Of a stretch of 64,000 nt of DNA, positions 32,138-41,410 are shown one piece after another. The first letter of the stretch is position 1, and each line of letters begins with the position of its first letter. The notes below the pieces were generated by a model. That model was given only the letters and a program-made list of their open reading frames with translations, made no database searches and had not been told where the DNA came from. The position numbers and the translations under genes were made by a program. This stretch comes from CBDBZX01 sp965213645 (lineage in GTDB: Bacteria > Deinococcota > Deinococci > Deinococcales > Trueperaceae): assembly GCA_965213645.1 (NCBI GenBank), contig CBDBZX010000002.1, positions 310,001 through 374,000 of the forward strand. The letters are read 5' to 3'.

Positions 32138-32914
32138 ATGTCCATCCTACTCACCGAAGACCAAAACGCCATTCGCGTACTCACCCTTCACAGACCCGAC
32201 GTGCGTAACGCGCTCAACGCTGACCTTATCAGCAGCTTACTGGAAGCGTTGGACCAAGCTGAGCAAGAAGAGGTCAGAGCGCTCGTTTTAACGGGGACTG
32301 GCAAAGCCTTCTGCGCCGGGCTCGACCTCGCTGACCTTAAAGCGATTAGCACTCGTTCGACGGAGGAGAACCGTCAAGACTCAGCGCACTTGGCAGCACT
32401 TTTGAAGCGTATTTATACCTTTCCCAAACCCGTCATTGCGGCGCTCAATGGTCACGCGGTGGCAGGTGGCGCGGGGCTCGCCTCGGTCTGTGACCTCGTT
32501 GTGATGAGTGAGTCGGCAAAAATCGGTTATACAGAAGCGCGAATCGGTTTCGTGGCGGCGTTGGTCGGTGTGTTTCTAGTGCGGCAGGTCGGCGAGAAAG
32601 CGGCTAGGGACCTCCTTCTCTCCGCTCGCCTTGTTCAAGCGAGTGAAGCGAAAGAGATGGGGCTTGTCAATGAGGTGTGTGCTGGAGAAGAGGTGATGGA
32701 GAGGGCCTTAGCGAGAGCCGATGAACTTGCAAAGAACGCACCGACCTCTTTAGCCATGACCAAGCAACTTCTCGCGGCGGTGCCGAGTATGGGGTTAGAG
32801 GAGGGGCTCCGCTACGCGGTTGAAGTCAACGCTTTGGCCCGCACCACAGATGACTTGAAAGAGGGTGTGTCGGCGTTTTTAGAGAAGCGTGAGCCGCGCT
32901 GGAAGCGGTCATAA
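32138..32914 (+). CDS. Enoyl-CoA hydratase/isomerase family protein
   Basis: A 258-residue crotonase-fold enzyme with the two oxyanion-hole regions (GKAFCAGLDLADL and GHAVAGGAGLASVCDLV) and the segment YTEARIGFVAALVGVFLVRQVG, which looks more like methylglutaconyl-CoA hydratases than short-chain enoyl-CoA hydratases. It acts on a CoA thioester in fatty- or branched-chain amino-acid breakdown. A TACAAT hexamer five bases before the ATG suggests a leaderless transcript. A strong terminator follows. Confidence 0.88.
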   Translation: MSILLTEDQNAIRVLTLHRPDVRNALNADLISSLLEALDQAEQEEVRALVLTGTGKAFCAGLDLADLKAISTRSTEENRQDSAHLAALLKRIYTFPKPVIAALNGHAVAGGAGLASVCDLVVMSESAKIGYTEARIGFVAALVGVFLVRQVGEKAARDLLLSARLVQASEAKEMGLVNEVCAGEEVMERALARADELAKNAPTSLAMTKQLLAAVPSMGLEEGLRYAVEVNALARTTDDLKEGVSAFLEKREPRWKRS

Positions 32915-32930
32915 GTCAAATATAAATATG

Positions 32931-32971
32931 AGAACTGCGGTCTGAGTATCCAGACCGCAGTTCTGTTTTTT
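32931..32971 (+). terminator. Strong intrinsic terminator
   Basis: A perfect 14 bp stem AGAACTGCGGTCTG (32931-32944) / CAGACCGCAGTTCT (32951-32964) is followed by G and six T. It separates the converging enoyl-CoA hydratase and clpC genes. Confidence 0.92.
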
Positions 32972-32998
32972 GATTGTTAAGCTCGAGTCAACCTAGCC

Positions 32999-35205
32999 CT
33001 ACACCATCGGTACAGGCTTCGCAAAGATGATCGCGTCGTCTTCAACCGTCACAATGATGCCCTCTTGCGTGCCGTGTGTCAGGATTTCTAAGGAGAGCGG
33101 GTCCTCGATGTACTCGCGCATCACGGCGCGTAGGGGGCGGGCGCTCTCACCTTTGGGCAGTTTGGAGACCAAGAACGAGGCGACTTCTGCGCCGAAGGTG
33201 ACTTGGATGTCACGGCTCGAGAGGTCCTCACGGATTTCGTCGAGCATCTGATTGGTGATGTGCAAGACGCCTTGCTCGTCGAAGGTTTGAAAGGAGATGA
33301 CCTCGTCTAAGCGGTCTAAGAATTCGGGGCTGAAGATGCGTTTTAAGGGACCTTGAACGTCTCTCGAGACCTCTTGAAAGCCGATGGACTGACCGACGTT
33401 AAAGCCCGTGTTCGAGGTCATGATGAGGATGACGCGGCGGAAGTCCACGGTGCGGCCTAAGCCATCCGTCAAGCGTCCATCGTCTAAGACCTGCAAAAAG
33501 GTGTTGTAGATGTCGGGGTGCGCCTTTTCGATTTCGTCTAAAAGCACCACCGAGAACGGTTGACGCCGCACCGCTTCGGTCAAGCGTCCGCCCTGCTCAT
33601 GTCCTACGTAGCCTGGAGGTGCGCCGATGAGCTTCGAGGTTGCGTGCGATTCCTGGTATTCGGACATGTCGAGGCGCACGAGCGCACGTTCGCTGCCGAA
33701 AAGCTGCATGGCGAGTTGCTTGGCTAAAAAGGTCTTACCGACGCCCGAGGGTCCGACGAACAAGAAGGACGCCGAGACGCGGGTGCGTCCACCTAAGCCG
33801 ACGCGGGCGCGGCGCAAGGCTGCACCTAGAGCCGCAATCGCTTGATCTTGCCCGACCACGTGGTTTTTCAATTCGTTTTCGATATTGGCGAGCTTCTCGT
33901 CATCCTGCTCGTCCACGTAGATGCCGCCCCACGAGTTGACGACCGCTTCCACGTCGTCACGGCTAACGATGGGCGTGCCGTCCTCTTCCTCTAAAATCGG
34001 GAAGCCGAGCGACTTGTTCAGCCGCGTTCGCGCTGCCGCCTCGTCGATGAGGTCAATCGCCTTGTCGGGGAAGTTGCGGCCCGGTAAGCTGCGCTCGCCG
34101 TAGCGCACCGAAATCTCTAAAATCTGCGTGGGGATAACGACGCCGTGGTGCGCTTCGTAGCGTTCGCGGAGGCCGTGCATAATCTCCAAGGTCTCTTCAG
34201 GGGAAGGCTCTAAGACGATGACAGGCTGAAAGCGGCGCTCTAGGGCGGCGTCTTTTTCGATGTAGCGGTGGTATTCGCCCGTGGTGGTCGCGCCGATGAC
34301 CTGGACTTCACCGCGCGAGAGGGGCGGCTTGAGGATGTTAGCGGCGTCCAGCGTGCCTTCCGCGCCCCCTGCGCCCACTAAGGTGTGAAGCTCGTCGATG
34401 AAAGCAACGACACGAGCGCTGCGCAACTCTTCGATAATCTGGCGAAGACGCTCTTCGAACTCGCCCCGGTACTTCGTTCCGGCGACGACGTTCGAGAGGT
34501 CGATGGACAAGACGCGCATGTTGCGCAGATTCGGCGGCACGCGGCCTTCGATGACGGACTGCGCGAGCCCCTCGACGATGGCGGTTTTACCAACGCCCGG
34601 CTCACCGATTAAGACAGGGATTGTTCTTGTTGCGGCGGCTCAGGATTTGGATGACGCGGCGAATCTCTTCGGTACGTCCAATTACAGGGTCGAGCTTGCT
34701 CTCACGCGCCTCTTTGGTGAGGTCTCGAGCGTACTCATCCAAAAAGGGTGTATTGACGGTTTCGGCCTGACCTTTGGGGTCGGCAGCAGCTAGGATGCGC
34801 CAGCGCACCGTGTCCACGTCGCGGGTGAGTTGCTGCAAGATGCGGTACGCCACGCCGTCACCCTCGCGGATGATGCCGAGCAAAATATGCTCGGTGGCGA
34901 TGACGTTCGAAGCCTAGCGAGCGGGCTTCGGAGCCCGCGAGTTCCATCACGCGGCGAGCGCGCGGCGTAATCGCGGCGGTCTCGTTGCGCGGCAAGCCGT
35001 CGCCGCGTCCGACCATCTCTTCGACTTGGCGGCGCAATCCTTCTAGGGTTGCGCCGAATTCACCTAGTACACGGCTAGCGGTGCCGCCTTCGCGCATGAG
35101 CCCTAAGAGCAGATGCTCGGGGCCTATCATGGCGTGGCCTAATTTGGAGCCTTCTTCTCTGGCGAAGTGAAACACGAGCCTCGCACGGTCGTCGTATCGG
35201 TTCAA
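32999..35205 (-). pseudogene. clpC: ATP-dependent Clp protease ATPase subunit ClpC, two frameshifts
   Basis: Three consecutive frames together spell a full ClpC: N domain (NRYDDRARLVFHFAREEGSKLGHAMIGPEHLLLGLM), first AAA+ domain (GEPGVGKT, DELHTLVGAGGAEG), a short middle domain and second AAA+ (GPSGVGKTFLAKQLA, LLDEIEKAHPDI). One extra base near 34910 breaks SEARSLG-SNVIATEHILLG, and another near 34615 breaks NKNNP-VLIGEPGVGKT; both are an extra A on the plus strand. The TTG start has AAGGAG six bases upstream. ClpC unfolds proteins for ClpP. The gene is decayed or, more likely for such a conserved gene, the sequence has indel errors. Confidence 0.85.
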
Positions 35206-35489
35206 GTCCCTCTCCTTTACGCAGCCTCGACTGGGGTGCTTGCTAAGCATACCAGGGGGCAGAAAGAATACGGCGGGATAATCATCTTCATAGTGTTATA
35301 CTACGCGCTCAGCAGGCGACCTGAAAGGTCTTTCGTTACTTTCATGTCCATAAAGGTTCATCACGCTCCCCTTAAATTTTTCACATTTACCTTATGAAGA
35401 GGTGCGTGGTAAGCGCTGGCGTCCTTTGGATAGCGGATATTAAATCTAAGTATGGTTCGAGCAAGTACTGAGGAATTTGAGGAGAAGTC

Positions 35490-36377
35490 ATGCACTTCCA
35501 AGACATTATACTGAATCTCGAGCGCTACTGGTCAGAGCGCGGCTGCGTGATTACACAGCCCTACGACACCGAAGTCGGCGCAGGCACGTTTTACCCTTCG
35601 ACCTTTTTGAAAGCGCTCGGACAAAACCCTTGGCGCACGGCGTATGTGGCACCCTCGAGACGCCCCACTGACGGACGCTACGGCGAGAACCCCTACCGCT
35701 TCCAGTATTACTTCCAGTACCAGGTTCTCTTAAAGCCCTCCCCGATGGACATCCAAGACCTCTATTTGGGCTCCTTGTACACGCTCGGCATCGACCCCCA
35801 CGCCCACGACATCCGCTTCGTCGAGGACAACTGGGAGCAGCCCTCCTTGGGCGCGTGGGGCTTAGGTTGGGAAGTGCAAATGGACGGCATGGAAATAAGC
35901 CAGTTCACCTACTTTCAGCAGGTCGGCGGGGTGAGTTTGAAGCCGATTTCGGTTGAGTTGACCTACGGTTTGGAGCGCATCGCCATGTACTTGCAAAACG
36001 CGGCGCACGCCTATGAGGTCACGTATGCGCCCGGCACGACGCTAGGCGATATCCGCCGCGACTTCGAATATCAGCACAGCGACTACAACTTCAACTTTGT
36101 GAACGCCAAACTTCAGCGCACGCTCTTCGACGCTTTTGAGGAAGAAGCGGCGCGGCTCTTAGAGGAAAAGCTCCTCTATCCGGCTTACGAATTCACCATG
36201 AAAGCGAGTCACGCCTTGAACCTCTTGGACGCACGAGGTGTACTCTCGCACATGGAGCGGCAAAACTACGTGCAGCGGGTACGGCGCTTGGCGGAAGGGG
36301 CGGCGAAGCTGTATCTCGAGCTAAACGATTCCCAAGACGAGCAACAGAACGCTCAAAATCAAGAGGCGGCGGCCTAG
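35490..36377 (+). CDS. glyQ: Glycyl-tRNA synthetase alpha subunit
   Basis: A 295-residue catalytic subunit of the heterotetrameric (alpha2beta2) bacterial GlyRS. The sequence is highly conserved from MHFQDIILNLERYWSERGCVI through YDTEVGAGTFYPSTFL, NPYRFQYYFQYQVLLKPSP and MDGMEISQFTYFQQVGG to LTYGLERIAMYLQ. GAGGAG lies six bases before the ATG. Its stop shares a base with the glyS start. No glycine T-box could be recognised in the 284 bases between it and the divergent clpC gene. Confidence 0.97.
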   Translation: MHFQDIILNLERYWSERGCVITQPYDTEVGAGTFYPSTFLKALGQNPWRTAYVAPSRRPTDGRYGENPYRFQYYFQYQVLLKPSPMDIQDLYLGSLYTLGIDPHAHDIRFVEDNWEQPSLGAWGLGWEVQMDGMEISQFTYFQQVGGVSLKPISVELTYGLERIAMYLQNAAHAYEVTYAPGTTLGDIRRDFEYQHSDYNFNFVNAKLQRTLFDAFEEEAARLLEEKLLYPAYEFTMKASHALNLLDARGVLSHMERQNYVQRVRRLAEGAAKLYLELNDSQDEQQNAQNQEAAA

Positions 36378-38506
36378 TGGCGAGCTTGCTCTTTGAAATC
36401 GGCACGGAGGAGCTGCCGAGCTGGTACGTGCCACAAGCTAAAGCGAGCCTCGCGAAACTAATGGCGGAGCGCCTAACGCAAGCGGGTTTAGATTTTGGTG
36501 AGGTTCAGACCTACGCCACGCCTCGGCGCATCGCCGCATCCGTCCAAGAGGTCGCGGGCAAGAGCGAAGTACGCACCGAACTCAGGCGCGGTCCCGCTGC
36601 TGAGGTCGCTTTTGACGAGGCGGGCAACCCGAGCCGCGCGGCGCAAGGGTTTGCGAAATCGAATGGGATAGACCCGTCAGAACTCGTTACGCAAGAAACT
36701 GACAAGGGTCGTTATGTCTTCGCTCGGCGGCAACTCGGTGGTGAAGATGCCAAGACGCTGCTCCCACCCCTGTTGACGAATATCGTCAAGGACTTTCCCG
36801 CGCCGCGCAAGATGCACTGGGGCGATGTGGAGACGCCCTTCTTGCGTCCTATCGCGTGGCTCGTGGCGCTTTTGGATGAAGCGGTTTTGGACCTCTCCGT
36901 AGCCGGGTTACGGGCGGGGCGGGTCTCGAGAGGCCACCGTTTCTTAGCTTCCGGTGAGGTCGAACTTCCTCACGCCGACGCTTATCTGGACACCCTCCGT
37001 GACGCCTTTGTGATTGCCGACGTGACCGCGCGGCAGCAGCGGACCTTAGAGGTTGCCCGAGAGGTCGCGGCGGGGAAAAACTTGACGCTCATCTTCGACC
37101 ACGAGCTTTTGGAAGAGGTCAGTCACTTAGTCGAGTATCCTACCCCTATTTTGGGCTCCTTTGCCGAGCACTACCTAGAGCTACCCGAAGAGGTCTTGAC
37201 TACCACCATGACCCACCACCAGAGCTTCTTTCCGACACGGCGCGAGAACGGCTCGCTTGCGCCTGTCTTTGTCGGTGTGTCGAACAACCGCGTGCCGGAC
37301 GACGCCGTCGTGCGCCAGGGCTACGAGCAAGTCTTAGATGGACGTTTGGGAGACGCTCGCTTTTTCTGGGCTGCGGACCGGGAGAAGTCACTCTCGCAGC
37401 ACGCTTGGGGGCTCTCGGGTATTGGCGTGCACCGGCAGCTCGGCACGGTAGCCGACAAGGTGACGCGCGTCGGGGTGAGTACGGAAGTCTTGGCGGAACG
37501 TTTAGACCTGTCTGAGCACGAGCGTGAGGTGCTCAGCAAAGCCGTGCCCGTCTTTCGCGCCGACCTCGCGACGCAGATGGTGGCGGAGTTGCCGGAGTTG
37601 GAGGGCGTCATGGCGAGAGCGTACGCTACAGCAGATGGTTATGACTTAGGGGTCGCCACCGCTTTAGAGGACGGCGCACGCCCCGTGGTGGCTGGGGGAG
37701 CCTTACCCGAGTCTAATGTCGGCGCACTCTTAGCCGCCGCCGACCGCTTCGACAAGCTCGTCGGTTTCTTCGACGTGGAGCGCCGTCCGTCTGGCTCCGC
37801 TGACCCCTTTGGACTGCGCCGCGACGCGATTGCCGCCGCTCGCATCTTGAACGTGCAAGGCTGGACGTTGCCGCCCAACAGCTTTACGGAGGCCGCCGCG
37901 CAGGGCTACGGCGCAGAGCGGGAAATCAGCGAAGAGGTGCAGGCTGAGGTCATCGACTTCTTGTGGGACCGCGTCGCCGGTCTCCTGAGCGAAGAGGGTA
38001 TCCGCACCCAGTTCATCCGCGCCGCCGCCGCTGACAACCCGCCCGTTATTACCGCCTCGAGGCGCTGCCACTTGCTCCGCACACTGAGCCAAGAGGAGGA
38101 GTTCGAGACGCTCCTCACGCTCTACAAACGCGCGGCGAATTTGGCACGGGAACTCGGTGAGCCTACCGATATCGACACCTCACGCTTTGAAAGCGCTTAT
38201 GAAAGCTCCCTCTACGACGCGCTGATACCTGCAAGAGACGCCGTAACCGACCTCATGACCACCGTGGAAGAGGTGCTCACGCCCTGGGATTTAGGACGCG
38301 GCCCCGAACGCGACCTGCCCGACCTCGACGACCAAGTCGCGCAGGTCATCGCGCTCAAAACGCCTTTGGACGAGTTTTTGGACAACGTCTACGTCAACGT
38401 AGAGAACCAAAAGGTGCGCCGCAACCGCTTGGTGCTCCTCAGCGAAGTGCGTGACGCGCTCCTGCCGTTAGGGAGGCTCGAGGCCCTAGAAGGCATGGCT
38501 GGCTAG
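36377..38506 (+). CDS. glyS: Glycyl-tRNA synthetase beta subunit
   Basis: A 709-residue tRNA-binding subunit. It starts LLFEIGTEELPSWYVPQAKASLA, has RKMHWGDVETPFLRPIAWLVALLD and RGHRFLASG, then the HD-type region (DPFGLRRDAIAAARIL) and a C-terminal DALR-like anticodon-binding segment (FLDNVYVNVENQKVRRNRLVLLSEVR). The GTG start overlaps the last base of glyQ, so both subunits are made in balance from one mRNA. Confidence 0.97.
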   Translation: MASLLFEIGTEELPSWYVPQAKASLAKLMAERLTQAGLDFGEVQTYATPRRIAASVQEVAGKSEVRTELRRGPAAEVAFDEAGNPSRAAQGFAKSNGIDPSELVTQETDKGRYVFARRQLGGEDAKTLLPPLLTNIVKDFPAPRKMHWGDVETPFLRPIAWLVALLDEAVLDLSVAGLRAGRVSRGHRFLASGEVELPHADAYLDTLRDAFVIADVTARQQRTLEVAREVAAGKNLTLIFDHELLEEVSHLVEYPTPILGSFAEHYLELPEEVLTTTMTHHQSFFPTRRENGSLAPVFVGVSNNRVPDDAVVRQGYEQVLDGRLGDARFFWAADREKSLSQHAWGLSGIGVHRQLGTVADKVTRVGVSTEVLAERLDLSEHEREVLSKAVPVFRADLATQMVAELPELEGVMARAYATADGYDLGVATALEDGARPVVAGGALPESNVGALLAAADRFDKLVGFFDVERRPSGSADPFGLRRDAIAAARILNVQGWTLPPNSFTEAAAQGYGAEREISEEVQAEVIDFLWDRVAGLLSEEGIRTQFIRAAAADNPPVITASRRCHLLRTLSQEEEFETLLTLYKRAANLARELGEPTDIDTSRFESAYESSLYDALIPARDAVTDLMTTVEEVLTPWDLGRGPERDLPDLDDQVAQVIALKTPLDEFLDNVYVNVENQKVRRNRLVLLSEVRDALLPLGRLEALEGMAG

Positions 38507-38526
38507 CCTTCCAATCACCTCCGGTA

Positions 38527-38550
38527 AACAAGGGGTTGCAACCCCTTGTT
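38527..38550. terminator. Perfect palindrome after glyS
   Basis: AACAAGGGGTTG (38527-38538) pairs perfectly with CAACCCCTTGTT (38539-38550) with essentially no loop. It lies 20 bases after the glyS stop and overlaps the stop of the converging NUDIX gene. It may terminate both, although T runs are short. Confidence 0.6.
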
Positions 38551-39139
38551 ATTTGTGAACCTTACCGTGCAAGAATCTGAAGGCGGCTTGGGACCATAGC
38601 TCGAGCCGCTCTTCCACCTTTTCGACCTCTTCCCACGTCACGAAACCTCCGGCGAGCTTGTGCGTCTCACGCACGCTGACTTCCTCTCTTTCAGCGGGCG
38701 TTTTCACCCGGTACAAGATACCCGTGTGAACCCTTTCGACGGCAGTTTCGGCGCGGTGAATGAGTCCCACCGCTTCAGCGAAAAAAGCCTCCATGTGAAG
38801 TTCTTCGCGGAGTTCGCGGGTAAGTGCGCCTTCGATGGGGTCTCTCGCGTTGGCATGGTCAATAGGATTGATGTGTCCACCTAAACCGATAGACAAACGG
38901 TTGTGGAGCCGCGCTTCGGAACCCGCTTTCAGGCGCTCTACCAAGAGGACGCGGCCCTCTTGGTAGAGGACTGCGTAAGGGATAATTTGCCGGTAAGTTT
39001 CGTCAGTTTCAGCGGCGTCCCGCGCTCTAAACTCGCCCTGCTCCGCGATGCGCCGATAGAGCGATCTGTTGAGCGGGAGAACGTCCGGGCTCGGCTCGGG
39101 TAGGTGCGCGGCCTTTAAGCAGAAGACCTCTTCGGACAT
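38549..39139 (-). CDS. NUDIX hydrolase-like phosphoesterase
   Basis: A 196-residue protein with a NUDIX core: YAVLYQEGRVLLVERLK, the lead GLGGHINPIDHANAR, then GALTRELREELHM providing the REUXEE part of the box. The loop between GG and the REL segment is longer than the classical spacing, as in the COG4112-like predicted phosphoesterases. The substrate, probably a nucleotide derivative, is unknown. TAGGTT six bases before the ATG suggests a leaderless transcript. Confidence 0.78.
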   Translation of the reverse strand: MSEEVFCLKAAHLPEPSPDVLPLNRSLYRRIAEQGEFRARDAAETDETYRQIIPYAVLYQEGRVLLVERLKAGSEARLHNRLSIGLGGHINPIDHANARDPIEGALTRELREELHMEAFFAEAVGLIHRAETAVERVHTGILYRVKTPAEREEVSVRETHKLAGGFVTWEEVEKVEERLELWSQAAFRFLHGKVHK

Positions 39140-39208
39140 CCTCGTAACCTACCATGTGGCGAGCGCGTCGTTCGCCTAACTGTGTGAGCCGAGCGTCAGC
39201 GTGCCCGC

Positions 39209-39727
39209 TCACTGACCTTCAGCGGTCATAACGGTAAGCTCCCCTGAAGGGTCGTGGTGGCGTTGAACGCTCCTCTGATAGTTAGAGAAGAAGTCGTCGG
39301 TGTCCACGTCCCGCACGTACTCGAGGGCGACAAACGGGGTGGATCGCCCCGAGGCGAAGGTGCGGATGTAGCTCCCCCGAAAGGTTGCTCCGCTAAAGCC
39401 GCCTACAACCTCAATTGTCGAAGCTTCGTTAGGCACGAAGCAATTCATGTAGAGTCTGTCGTTCACTACCAGCCCTCTAGTCAGACAAGTTGGCGGCGCG
39501 TTCAAGTCGATGCCGACGTCGGGCCGGGCGTAGTAAAGCGCGCCCGCTATCTGTGCGCCGCTCTGCTGGAATACGACCGTCATGAGCTTATCCGTCTGGT
39601 CACTCGAGTAGATCAAACGACCAGACCAGAGCTGACCATCGACATCCACAGCACCAGCTAGTTCGTCCGTTGCGGTTCCGCCACATCCTATAAGAAGTCC
39701 AAGTGCAAGAATGGCCCAAATGCGCAT
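39209..39727 (-). CDS. Small lipoprotein, hypothetical
   Basis: A 172-residue lipoprotein with signal MRIWAILALGLLIGC (lipobox LIGC, cysteine 15). The mature part is beta-rich with two cysteines (PPTCLTRGL, YMNCFVP) and repeated GxxxxG strands (GGFSGATFRGSYIRTF). The pattern VDGQLWSGRLIYSS/IAGALYYA/FRGSYIR is reminiscent of the short beta-barrel lipoproteins seen elsewhere in this window. Function unknown. Confidence 0.68.
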   Translation of the reverse strand: MRIWAILALGLLIGCGGTATDELAGAVDVDGQLWSGRLIYSSDQTDKLMTVVFQQSGAQIAGALYYARPDVGIDLNAPPTCLTRGLVVNDRLYMNCFVPNEASTIEVVGGFSGATFRGSYIRTFASGRSTPFVALEYVRDVDTDDFFSNYQRSVQRHHDPSGELTVMTAEGQ

Positions 39728-39765
39728 CGTTTACCTCCAAGGCGAATGATTCTTAGATTTGGATA

Positions 39766-39834
39766 GCAGGTATCATCTGGTCAGCTACACTCTCATTGAG
39801 AAGAACATCGTTTAGCACGCACATTCAGGGATGA
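39766..39834 (-). repeat. Dispersed 69 base repeat, copy 2 (inverted)
   Basis: The reverse complement of the repeat at 32011-32081 with about five differences. Located about 40 bases upstream of the lipoprotein gene start, so it may carry or disturb its promoter. Confidence 0.8.
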
Positions 39835-39905
39835 GGACTGCGGAACTGTGTAGCAATATTACGTGGAAATGCTAGGAGTATCATACTTAACTTCGCGTCT
39901 TTGGC

Positions 39906-40607
39906 CTACGGTTCGACAATGGCGTAATCCACACTCACCGACACGCTTACCGAGAGTTGACCTGCCGAGACGGGCATGTCGCTCGCCGCTTCCGCCGCCA
40001 TCATGCGGACTTCTTGCGGCACAGGCTGTGACCCGCCACCTTGCTCCACAATCCGCTGCACCGCGCCTAACTCAACCTCGGCAAGCTCCGCGAGTTGCTC
40101 GGCTTTGTCCTTCGCGGTGTTCATGGCTTGCGCCCTCGCTCGGTCTTCTAAGGCTTTAGGGTCCGCAAAGGTGTAACGGACGTTGCTCACCTCATTCGCC
40201 CCAGCTTGAATGCTGCGCCCTAAAAGTGTGCCGAGTCGCAACGTGTCCTGCACGCTAACGCGTACGCGGTTCACCACGCGAAAGCGCGTGCCTGTGAGTT
40301 CACCGTCGCGGTTGTAGTTCTGCTCGGGGGAGATGCTCACGTCTACGGTGCGAATATCGCGCTCAGCCACGCCGAGTGATTGTAAGGTTGCAATGAGACG
40401 CGCAACCCGCTCGCTGACCTCTTCGCTCGCGGCAATCACATCCTCTTGAAAGGCGCTTACGCCCGCGTCGAAGGTGGCGAGGTCGGGCTCGGCGTACACC
40501 GTGCCTGTGCCCGTGACGGCGATAGTTGTTTCAGACATTTCACTCTGCGCCCACGCGAGTGAGCCAAATAAGGTTAAGAGCATCGCCAGGATAAGAGGTT
40601 TCATCAA
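39906..40607 (-). CDS. Secreted SIMPL-domain (DUF541) protein
   Basis: A 233-residue exported protein: signal peptide to about residue 20 (LLTLFGSLAWAQ), then the SIMPL/DUF541 fold (ITVTGTG-like start TIAVTGTGTVYAEPDLATFDAGVSAFQED, then VSISPEQNYNRDGELTGTRFRVVNRVRVSV and FADPKALEDRARAQAMNTAKDKAEQLAELAEV). The family forms periplasmic or surface oligomers; roles range from stress resistance to unknown. Monocistronic as far as can be seen. Confidence 0.88.
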   Translation of the reverse strand: MMKPLILAMLLTLFGSLAWAQSEMSETTIAVTGTGTVYAEPDLATFDAGVSAFQEDVIAASEEVSERVARLIATLQSLGVAERDIRTVDVSISPEQNYNRDGELTGTRFRVVNRVRVSVQDTLRLGTLLGRSIQAGANEVSNVRYTFADPKALEDRARAQAMNTAKDKAEQLAELAEVELGAVQRIVEQGGGSQPVPQEVRMMAAEAASDMPVSAGQLSVSVSVSVDYAIVEP

Positions 40608-40715
40608 TGACTCCTTTAGTCTTCGTCAAGTGGCCGGATTCGGATGGCCCACTCTAACTTGAAGTATGAGGTCACTCTTTGATAAACCTCTCTAAAGCAG
40701 CTAAACGAAACTTCA

Positions 40716-41285
40716 TCAAATCAGTTCGTCCTTAACCTGCCACGCTTGCCAAAGGTGCCGCCGCTCGTGGGCGAGCAGCAAGCCGAACGCTTCAGACACG
40801 CTCATCCTGAGCCATTTACTCTCTGGAGATGTGATTTTCAGCTTGTTAAGAGGTAAATCTTCAGCGCGGAGTAAGAGGTCGCGCATCCTCTCTTGCAGCT
40901 CCAAAAAGGTCGGCAGTACGGACGCATCCGGTACGGCGACGGGGCGAAAGGCTTTAGGAGACGCCATACGCCAGCGAACGGGCGGCTCCTGTGCGCGGAT
41001 GAAAAGACCTGTGAGCAGACCGTAGCGAAGCGTTCCGTTGCCCTTTTCGCCATTCGCCTTCGCCGCGCCGATGACAGGCATGAGCATTTCTAAGTAAAGC
41101 TCACCTGTGATGTTGAGGTGCACCAAACATTCTTGAACCGACCAGCCGCTCGAGAGAGGTTGCTGCGTAAATTGCTCAGGAGTCAAGCCCACGCAGAGGT
41201 TCTTAGCATCTTCCTCGAGATCGCGGAGTTGCGCTTCGAAGGATGCTACGCTCGGTTTCCCTGTCGCCTTTGCCGTTACCGTCAT
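40716..41285 (-). CDS. DinB-family protein
   Basis: A 189-residue four-helix bundle protein of the DinB/YfiT superfamily. Metal-ligand histidines appear in SGWSVQECLVHLNITGELY and in the C-terminal LLAHERRHLWQAWQV. The family is expanded in Deinococcus and Bacillus and includes thiol transferases and damage-inducible proteins; the reaction here is unknown. Confidence 0.85.
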   Translation of the reverse strand: MTVTAKATGKPSVASFEAQLRDLEEDAKNLCVGLTPEQFTQQPLSSGWSVQECLVHLNITGELYLEMLMPVIGAAKANGEKGNGTLRYGLLTGLFIRAQEPPVRWRMASPKAFRPVAVPDASVLPTFLELQERMRDLLLRAEDLPLNKLKITSPESKWLRMSVSEAFGLLLAHERRHLWQAWQVKDELI

Positions 41286-41352
41286 GTTAAACCTCCTGTA
41301 CAGAAGATTCTAATAGACAAGTCAGTACCAAAACCAGGTGAAAATGTCCCAC

Positions 41353-41394
41353 ATGTAGGGGCACGTTTATGCATTGTATGAATCGCCCCTACAT
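41353..41394. repeat. GTAGGGG palindrome, degenerate centre
   Basis: ATGTAGGGGC (41353-41362) pairs with GCCCCTACAT (41385-41394); the centre includes GTATGAATC, related to the GATTCATGAATC core of other copies. It lies 16 bases after the aldehyde dehydrogenase stop. Confidence 0.8.
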
Positions 41395-41410
41395 AGCGCC
41401 GCACGAGACT

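Noticed and set aside
35206..35489. Possible glycine T-box or riboswitch upstream of glyQ
   Set aside because: No T-box bulge sequence (GGGTGG-type) and no terminator hairpin were found in the leader.
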